A stretch of 64,000 bases of DNA from Volvariella volvacea V23. Taxonomy: Eukaryota > Basidiomycota > Agaricomycetes > Agaricales > Pluteaceae. The DNA lies in NCBI GenBank assembly GCA_000349905.1, contig KB722746.1, positions 109,566 through 173,565 of the forward strand, given 5' to 3'. How positions within the stretch are numbered: the stretch's first letter is position 1; every line of letters begins with the position of its first letter. Positions 56,801 to 64,000 of this stretch are shown here, piece by piece. Made by a program: the position numbers and the translations under genes. The notes under the pieces were generated by a model that was not told the DNA's origin, ran no database searches, and saw nothing but the letters and a program-made list of their open reading frames with translations.

Positions 56801-58253
56801 GGCGATGCTAGTGCAGGTGGTGGAGATTGCCTCCGCGAGAGGTATTGTTGACGTTGCTGGGGCGACTGAGACTGAAAGGGTATCGGAACAATACTCCGAG
56901 CGCCAGAGGACATGATTGCCGTGGTCAATGGTAAAGGGGTAGTAGAGGAAAAAGAAGATGAGGTGGAGTGAGCCTTCTTACTAGACCGTGACGTCGCACT
57001 ATCATGGAGAAGGGACGGAGACGGATGTAAAATGAAAATCCGGGAGGAGTACGAATAGGAGTCGGACGTACCGCGAAGCCCGTGGAGGACTACCACTGAC
57101 CCATGTACCATCCTTGTTGGCGGAAGTAATCTCCATCTCTCCGTTTACCGAGTCTACTGCGAGAGGGAGATAGCGAACTGAAACAGGTGCTGACGCATGC
57201 GGGCTATGACCTGGAACTCGCGCTCGGTGCCTGGCTGCATTGGTGGGAGGAGCGAAAAAGACTTGAGAAATGGGAAGTTGTGCAGACGGTAATGCGGGAC
57301 CTTGTGCTTGTGCCGTGGCAGAAACTGAGGCGTTGGCTGGTGAATCACGGGCAGAAAGAGGGGGTGTCATAGGGAACGAGCGTTCACCGCTCCGCACAAT
57401 GGGAGGTAATGAGGTACCAGGGGTCACCGTCGCTTGCGTGATTGGGTTAGGCAGGGATGGTGATGGACGTGCGGGAGAGTTGGGTGCGGTGGGTTGGAAC
57501 GAAGAGGCTGCTGTACTTGATGTAATTGAAGGCCATTCTTGAACAATGACGGTGGGTGGCTTGGGTGGTGTATGTAATGGAAGCGCAGATAATGATTTCT
57601 TCGATGTGCCTATCTCCAAACGTGTAACCGTGGGATGAAGTGCCGTGGATTGGATAGGAGGAATGCTGGATGAGAGTCGGGTCTGAGGTATATGAGCTGA
57701 ACTTGGCGGTCCAAAGGAGGAGTATTGTTCTGGTGTGCTCGTTGGGCTGGTGTCGGGTTCCTGGGATGTCATCGGCGTGCGGTGAACGCTGGACTGGTGC
57801 ACTGAGATGTACAACTCTTGGCAAATATGACGACCGGGACGATGCAAACGGCTGTTGCGAAAAAGACGTTCTCGAGCCCAGGAATGAGAATGAAGAGGGG
57901 AGAGGAGAGGAATTGAGGATTGGCGGGGGGTTGCCAAAAAGCTTGATGTCCGGACGGCCAACGTCGAGGTTATATTGAACCGGCGTCGTTGCTATTGGTG
58001 GTGTCGTCGAATCATCTGTCCTGCATCCAGCAGGGTCGCCAGACCTGGACCTGGAACGGTTTTGGTTGGTGTCAATCGAGGTGGAGCCCTTAATATTCGG
58101 ACCCTTATGAGAAGCTGATCGCACTGTCAGAGATTCCGTGCTGCAAAGATACGTCTTGTTGCTGTCGTTCAGAGCCTCCGCATCGGGCTGTTGGCGACTG
58201 GGTGGGCGTTGGCGGGAGAAAGGGCGCGCGGCGGAGAATTCATGGCTCATCAT
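53863..58253 (-). CDS. 1423-aa intrinsically disordered Ser/Pro-rich protein, unknown
   Basis: Not recognised. Three exons: 57835-58253, 57072-57788, 53863-56998. The exon 2-3 junction (GCG^GTACGT ... GATAG^T) is clean and in frame. The exon 1-2 intron is only 46 bases with donor GTCGTC and is less sure; an alternative start is the Met of MTSQEPDTSPT within exon 2. The protein is Ser/Pro/Thr-rich with many SP and TP sites, then basic patches (AKRKNKRKRVVGEEDEDE, a likely nuclear signal), a Gly-Ile/Gly-Val/Gly-Ala dipeptide run (about 55670-55735), a Lys/Asp/Glu-rich helix (about 54365-54515), and a short conserved-looking end (MALDFDLGDDEHFYGRHR). A short coiled segment VATLEKRIAALDLSS also occurs. 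It could be a nuclear regulator or scaffold; no enzyme domain is seen. Confidence 0.65.
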
Positions 58254-61200
58254 GCTGTGTGCTCGAGGTGGTTCAAGTTACGGAAGCTGAACTAGACCTG
58301 ATGGCAGTTGCCGGAGCAATCAAGAATTGATCCCTCTTTTGTCTCCTCGACGGCACTGCGGCTTGCAGCTCTTCAGGCGGACTCGAGGTAGGCACGCCAC
58401 CGCGCTAGATCTCGAAATCAGCAAACTCCAATGTACGGGAGAGTGCCACCACCGATCCGGATATGCGGATCCTCGTCAGTAATGCTGCTCGTAAGCATTT
58501 CGCTGTGGAGATGCGTGCACATACTCAGCGCTGGCTCGCAATAAGAAACCAGAACTCGTGTACAATTTCTGGGCCAGGTCAAGGCGTTCGTGCTTACTGA
58601 TACCACCAATATCGTGGATGACCACCCCATTATCACCTCATCTTAATCTCGCCAGATTGGCATGAGCTACACGTTTCCCAAGCCCGCCTTTCCCTGAATC
58701 ATGATCACCGCTCCCTAATGGGACCAGAAAGGCAGGGACGCCCTTCGTACCTCGAGCTTGCCGGCCACCGGGTGCTTAGATGTGGGTGCACGAACACCAT
58801 ATATGGCTGAAAATCCTGCAATAACCCTTGCCCATCGTAGACTACTCTGGGATAAGGTGTTCAATTCGAGATACGTCCTGTTGAACACAGCCAAGGGAAC
58901 GAAGTGCTGTCCTTATCCGAGCTTCGCACTCGATACAGCTACTAGACCCGTACTACAGGCGTGATGGCATCCGAGTCGGAGGGTTGCCATCAATCCAATA
59001 TTAGTGGAGAACACTAATTCGGGTTACACTTTCTCTTCTCGTCATGCCCAGCTGCTACGTATAGGCCCTACTTTCGAAAACCGAGCAGCGGTGAGAGGAC
59101 TGCTCAACGAGATCACTGCCGTCTTTTGACGCTCATCAGTGGCAGCGCGGATGGAGTGAATTGTCTTCATGACGAACGAGATGGAGCAGTGATACATAGG
59201 ATGGACCATTCGAGTTGGGTATTATGCGTGTCCCCACTTGCCAATCCTTCCCACATCTCATCTCCCTCGACCAAATGAACGCTTATGTCCATCCCTGGAT
59301 TCCCTCCTCTGGGACTGCCTTCGCAGCCTTCTCCAGTTCTCGTCAAGTCAATGACCATCTCCAACTATGGTACCTTTATACATGAGTGATGATAATCATA
59401 ATCCTCTACTCCCTGTTTTCCTGATGTACCGAACAGACAGAAATAAACTACATACTGTAGCCGAAGAAGAGTGCCGATCATGCCCGCGGTCTTTCATGCT
59501 GTCTGAGCTGATCCTAGCGGCAAGAATTCGAATATCAACGGCGAATAGAGAAAGCTAAGATTTGGAGCATGCGATTGCCTGTTCTCCAGTCACAAATCAG
59601 AAGAACGGCTGCATAGACTCGTCTGTTGGGGATGTCAAAAGAAATGCGCATGTAGGGTCGTTGCTTCTAAGCGCCGTTGATGCCTATCCCATGCACTCCG
59701 GGGGTCGGCGGTGCAAACTGATTGTGGTCTCGTCGTACCCCAAAGTAAGCATCTCAACTCGAGAACTTGGCGGACGACATGTCTTCATGAGAACGACAAG
59801 GTCGGCGGTCAAGATTCCTCTACTATGCGGCGGGTGTGGGTGTTCAATGAAATACGAAGGGCTGAAGGCGTTTATATGCCAAAGCACGATGACCTGTATG
59901 ATCACCCTATGTGACCCTTGACGATGGGAGAGCGCGCCCGGGAAGCGACTGACTGGGTGATCGTCAGTAAAGGGTGGGTTGAAGACGGCACAACTTGACT
60001 TTGTCTCCTATCCCCCCACTTGAGGCTATTTTTTATTGTACATTGAGAGAGCAAGTCCTGTGCGAATCCAATGGCCTCGAACGGAATTCGGCAGGCTATA
60101 GACTGGATTGAAGAAAAGGTGAGTACCATGAATGCAAAAAGGAACGAGCTGGCGTACATAAAGTCATGATTGCATGGCAGAATGGTTAACCAGTCTACGG
60201 TGTGTCCGTGATTCTCTACCCTTCACTCGAAGTGGTGCTACTGTAGGAGGTTCGGCTTGGGTGTGGGCGTTACAAGGAGTTGATATAGGACGAAGAAAGA
60301 CCACCAGACCAAAGCCAAAAGTTGAGTCGTGTGGTGACGATGCAAGAAATGAGAGCGTCTGGTGGAACAAAAGTTTGACTTGCCAATACGCTCATTCCTA
60401 CGCAGCAAGGCATCACAACTAGAGTGGGAATGAGAGCTTGGGAGCGGGTGAGGGAGAACCAAAGATGTGGGGAATAGTGGTGGGGAGGCGGTTGTGGCAA
60501 GATTGCGGAAGCCTCGAGATCGTGGGAAACGATGAGCTCAAGTGCTTGACCACCACCAACATCGATGACTGGACTCGCAATATCCAAGATTCGACGCGCT
60601 GCATGCTGGGTGGACTCTACGGTTCCAATTGATCGCGAGTCCTTTCGTCCTCTCTTTCTCACAGCTTGGGACATCCCTCAGCAGGTTCAACATAATCACG
60701 ACGCAGGACTTGTACGCTCATCGCAATGAGCTCGATTGAAATAACGACAGATCTCGCATCTCTCCGTCCAATGGCGTCCATCTAGCGCTTCGGCATCTTT
60801 CTTTCATTTTCTGGGTTTATCCACTGGCGGAGAGTAGAGAAGTGCCTCATCGATGGCACGTGAAGATGAGCCTGAGCGCGACACGCAGGACGAACCTGTG
60901 GATTTTGACGATCCGGCATATTGATACTGATAGTTGCATATGCTAGGTAATCTGTTATCCTCCCTAATCCCATGAAGACGTTTTCATGCTCTAGCCGAAG
61001 GAAGACATTCACTCAATCGCGGATTTTGGGTCCCAACGTCATTTCGCTTCTAAAAGGCAACCACGGCTCAAATGGTGTACGATCGCGTCCAAGGTCAACG
61101 CACGACGTTATTGTTATCAGTTACGTAGGTATCCAACTACAGAGGTGTCAACACTCATCGGGTGTTTGCATTCGCTGCTCACATTCAAGCAGGTCAGTCG

Positions 61201-61500
61201 GGCTTCCATATGATTCAGGTAATGGGGAATCGTCGATAGGGCTCATTCGTACGTCGGGCCCTCATAATTTCGTGCATAAGGCAGACAACACGGAGCTCCC
61301 GTGTGATTCGTGTATACCGTCCCATCCCTCTGTATCATTCATCTCGAATGTGTCTGGTTATGGCTTGTATGAATATTTGTCGTCCCGAGCACTTATGTGC
61401 CCATACCACGTGCGCCTTTTCGGCCCGTGCGCAACATGAGGCATACTTTGTCCAGTGGTGCCGCGGCTGCGCCCGGCATATCCGAGTCTGGAGTTAAGTC
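58254..61500. other. 3.2-kb gene-poor stretch
   Basis: No firm gene. Possible remnants are a 50-codon frame on the minus strand at about 58485-58640 (reads NGVVIHDIG, then RASAEYVHASPQRNAYEQHY), and a short exon-like start at 60072-60118 on the plus strand followed by a good donor (AAG^GTGAGT) but no in-frame continuation. Both may be decayed genes. The rest is unassigned. Confidence 0.4.
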
Positions 61501-62006
61501 TTGACTCAAAGTGTAGCATGCTATTTACTACTTGTTTTCTAATTTCTTACTAGCTGGTATAAATTGCAGAAGCAGCAGTTTGATTATTGTAATAAAATAG
61601 GTTTTCCTGATTTTCAGTAGTGTCATACATATCCATTGGGGGTTGAAATCCATTGTGAAACCATATAGTGCCATTCTGTATAACTTTGCATAGTGTTGCT
61701 GTGGCTGGCTGTTGTGGCTTGGCTGGCACAACTGTAGCTAAGAACCCTGAGTGGCTGAGGCTAGGCTGGGATCAGTTTAATTTAGCCTTGGCTGTGGCTG
61801 GCTGTGACTACATTCAACATACATTGCCATATATATCTTTCACAACCCTCTAGCTCATGTTTAAATATGATATATTAGTGTCAATACATATACATTCATA
61901 TCTAGATACTGAAGTGATATACAATCTTGCCTAATTAGCAATTAAAAAAACTCAGCAATGCCCTTTTTTGTGCTGAAAGCCAGACTGTCAGGCTTGCTTA
62001 GTCAGC
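61501..62006. repeat. AT-rich repetitive flank with GGCTGTGGCTGG units
   Basis: The composition changes to AT-rich repetitive DNA. Imperfect repeats of GCTGTGGCTGGCTG lie at about 61697-61730 and 61788-61808, and recur at 62433-62465 beyond the LTR insertion. No coding frame. It is probably part of an older unclassified repeat into which the LTR inserted. Confidence 0.5.
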
Positions 62007-62362
62007 TGTTGGATGGACTGTCAGTATGGACTGGACTTATGGTTATCTGGACCAAGTATGCAGACCAGTACTTGGAATGTACACATGTTATAGAGAAATA
62101 CATGGCTAGATACACATGGTAGATAGTCATAGAATACAGGTAGATAGATCCTAAGTATCACTGAAGTGACCCACATCAATTCCAATGTGGATACCATCAT
62201 TTCCAAAATGGTGGACAGCACTTGTCACTCCTCTGTATAAATAGTTCCAGCATATACCTACCAGCCCCCCAATCCTCAGATATACACAAAGTATCATTAC
62301 TCTCTACTCCTAGGTGAGGTGACCTTCATAGCCTCTAGCACCTGTAAGGCTGCTGTTCAACA
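62007..62362 (+). mobile_element. Solo LTR family C, right copy (intact ends and target duplication)
   Basis: A 356-bp element with ends TGTTGGATGG and TGTTCAACA (TG...CA), flanked by the 5-bp duplication TCAGC (62002-62006 and 62363-62367). A TATA box (TATAAATA, about 62236-62243) followed by pyrimidine-rich sequence fixes the orientation as plus. It is the uninterrupted counterpart of the split copy at 39876-40986. No internal region or partner LTR is nearby. Confidence 0.9.
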
Positions 62363-62367
62363 TCAGC

Positions 62368-63032
62368 AGCTAGCCAGATTTTAACCACAGATCAGCTGGA
62401 CCCTGGATCAGTCATCTCTGGCTGGCTGAAGCTAAAATTGGCTTAACTGTGGCTGGCTGATCAACTTTAGCCATAGCCATAGTAACACTAAACAAGCTCA
62501 AAAATCAATGATGTCATAGTTCCAGTCTGCCTGTGCAGTAAAGGAGTAGCTTCACAGGAGAAAATACTGTATAAGGAAAATACCATTGGGCAAATGTTGC
62601 AGATGCAAATGGTAGCAGTGAGAAAAGCCCATATCATCCAACAATGGTATAAGCAGGCAGTGGTGATAATGGTGGGAGGGAAGAAATCGAGAAAAATAAC
62701 AAAGCCAAATAAGAATATACTCTCAGCATTCTCAGCCAGCCTTAAGAACTTATTGCAAAATAAGGAAAATGCCAAAAAAAGAGTACCTCTGAGTGAAGTT
62801 CAGGACTTACTGCAAATTATGGGAAAAATGCCAAAGTAGCTGTTTGTCTGTCCAGTCCTAAGTGACAGCAATTGATTTTTGGGACTAACTGCAAAATATG
62901 TGGCAAACTCCAAAGGGGAGCTGCATCAAAAAGACTGAGTTCTTCACTTACATTCCAGACTCAGAATCAATGCTGCTCAGACAGTCACTTAGCATTTAAT
63001 GAGCAGGTGAGCAGCCATATTTCCATTGATTG
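62368..63032. repeat. Continuation of the repetitive host sequence
   Basis: It resumes the GGCTG-rich repeat interrupted by LTR C. An 81-codon frame at 62594-62839 is Lys/Asn-rich, and the segment contains near-duplicate phrases (GCAAAATAAGGAAAATGCC and GCAAATTATGGGAAAAATGCC, about 62755-62834), so I read it as non-coding repeat. Confidence 0.45.
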
Positions 63033-63037
63033 ACAGT

Positions 63038-63885
63038 TGTCAGCGACCGCGTCGAGCACTTGCGTGACTGGGATCAGAAATATAGAGAATAGAATAAAAG
63101 ATAATAAATAGAGAAAATAAGATATCATAAAGGTTGTAAAGGTCGTAGGCATCGTGAGGGTCGTGAAGGTCATGAAGATTGTGAAAGGAAATAATATATC
63201 TAACGGGCTCTACCCCACGCATGGAGGGACAGGCATCGAGCCACCCACATGAGAAGCAGACGGGCGGTTGACGGATGCGCGCGAAGCATCTCACTCTGTC
63301 GACCGGATAAGAAGAATTATTTAACGACGATCTACTTACCACCATGAGTACTCGTATCGTAACGAGTTCATATCTTGGTCGTCGGAGTAAAGGTACTGGA
63401 GATATCGCCTACACGGCTCGACGAGGGCAGGGGAGACCAGATCTAGACTGGGGAGCTACTTGCCAGGTAGCTCCAGTATATATATCTATCTACTACATGC
63501 GCACAGACCATTGTGCTAATACTCGCGTCATGATGGTGCGATATGGCATCATCAGCGGACGCTTTTCTATCTATATCCTAGGGTTCTATCATATGACCTA
63601 CCTCAGCAGTTCGCCTGCCGGTTCGTACCTTTTTGGAGGTGGTCACCCTATGGGGATGTATCTAGATGTAAAAGCTGTGATCTCCTACATATGTAATCGA
63701 TATCTAATCTATACTACTGGATCTGGAGAGATAAGGAATGTGATATAAATAAAAGGTAATCTAAGCGCTACTATTTGAGCGCTGGTTTAGGCACTACTGG
63801 ATGAGCGCTTGAGGGAATATAAATAAATGTGAAATATAAATATTGAAAAGGCGCTTTAGGGCGCTAGTGGATGTCAGTTCCTGAC
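63038..63885. mobile_element. Solo LTR family B
   Basis: An 848-bp element with a perfect 6-base terminal inverted repeat TGTCAG...CTGACA, flanked by the 5-bp duplication ACAGT (63033-63037 and 63886-63890). Inside are an imperfect 9-base array of the GGTCGTGAA type (about 63130-63182) and GCGCT repeats towards the right end, reminiscent of LTR A though the sequences differ. The 134-codon frame inside (63344-63748) shows no retroelement motif. Confidence 0.9.
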
Positions 63886-63890
63886 AACAG

Positions 63891-64000
63891 TGTTACAAGT
63901 ACTTACCTCTGAGATGATCTTTAGCAGGAGTAGAGTCAAATAGAGCAGTTGCTTGTGCACAGGTAATGTAGTAGAGCGATGAAAGAACAAATTGATTGAT
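63891..64000. other. Right window edge
   Basis: 110 bases of sequence beyond the LTR target duplication, unassigned. Confidence 0.4.

Noticed and set aside
60072..60300. Possible small gene starting MASNGIRQAIDWIEEK
   Set aside because: The donor is good, but every acceptor tried runs into a stop within a few codons to about a dozen.
62594..62839. 81-codon Lys/Asn-rich frame
   Set aside because: It sits in repetitive DNA with internally repeated phrases and has no motif.
63344..63748. 134-codon frame inside LTR B
   Set aside because: It lies wholly inside a solo LTR bounded by a target duplication and has no gag or pol motif.
1..64000. CRISPR arrays, operons, riboswitches, ribosome binding sites
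   Set aside because: The window is eukaryotic nuclear DNA and no spaced repeat array of that type is present.

Overview
The window is nuclear DNA of a filamentous basidiomycete. The evidence is protein genes split by many short GT-AG introns (mostly 46-100 bases), peroxin 13, an NF-X1/FAP1 zinc-finger protein, F-box proteins, CFEM-like GPI-anchored proteins, a Pol III tRNA gene with an intron, and Tc1/mariner and LTR-type repeats. Gene families and style suggest an Agaricomycete, perhaps close to Rhizoctonia; that placement is recalled, not searched. A run of exactly 100 N (48828-48927) marks a scaffold gap.

Layout. 1-1239 holds a likely poly(A)-tailed retroposed insert and a 35-bp direct repeat. 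1240-14743 is a duplicated block: two flavodoxin-like quinone reductase genes point outward and flank two tandem F-box genes plus a worn fragment of a third. 15559-21364 is a conserved housekeeping stretch with the NF-X1/FAP1 homologue followed by PEX13. 22635-23945 is an acetoacetate-decarboxylase-like gene whose best model needs a 6-nt micro-exon. 25925-28285 holds two tandem CFEM-like surface proteins. 29800-38614 is a divergent pair of large, mostly disordered or coiled-coil proteins sharing one 641-base upstream region.

38991-41000 is a transposon nest: a truncated Tc1 element, then an LTR copy interrupted by a second solo LTR. 41679-45218 holds a small membrane-protein model, a multi-pass membrane protein and a second protein with the C-terminal WHPD domain seen in the 34-38 kb gene. 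45594-48326 is a decayed gene with four zinc-binding-like repeats. 50049-52792 holds a paralogue of the membrane protein and a seven-TM receptor-like gene with one in-frame stop. A tRNA-Gln and a 1423-aa disordered protein follow. 58254-64000 is gene-poor and ends in repeats with two more solo LTRs.

Theme. The window mixes single-copy housekeeping genes with local duplicates: quinone reductase x2, F-box x2 plus a remnant, CFEM-like x2, WHPD-domain x2, membrane protein x2, four intragenic zinc-binding repeats and LTR family C x2. Intron phases are conserved between duplicates, so they arose from DNA-level duplication and not retroposition. Exon models below were assembled by hand from splice sites, reading frame and paralogue comparison. 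They have no transcript support.
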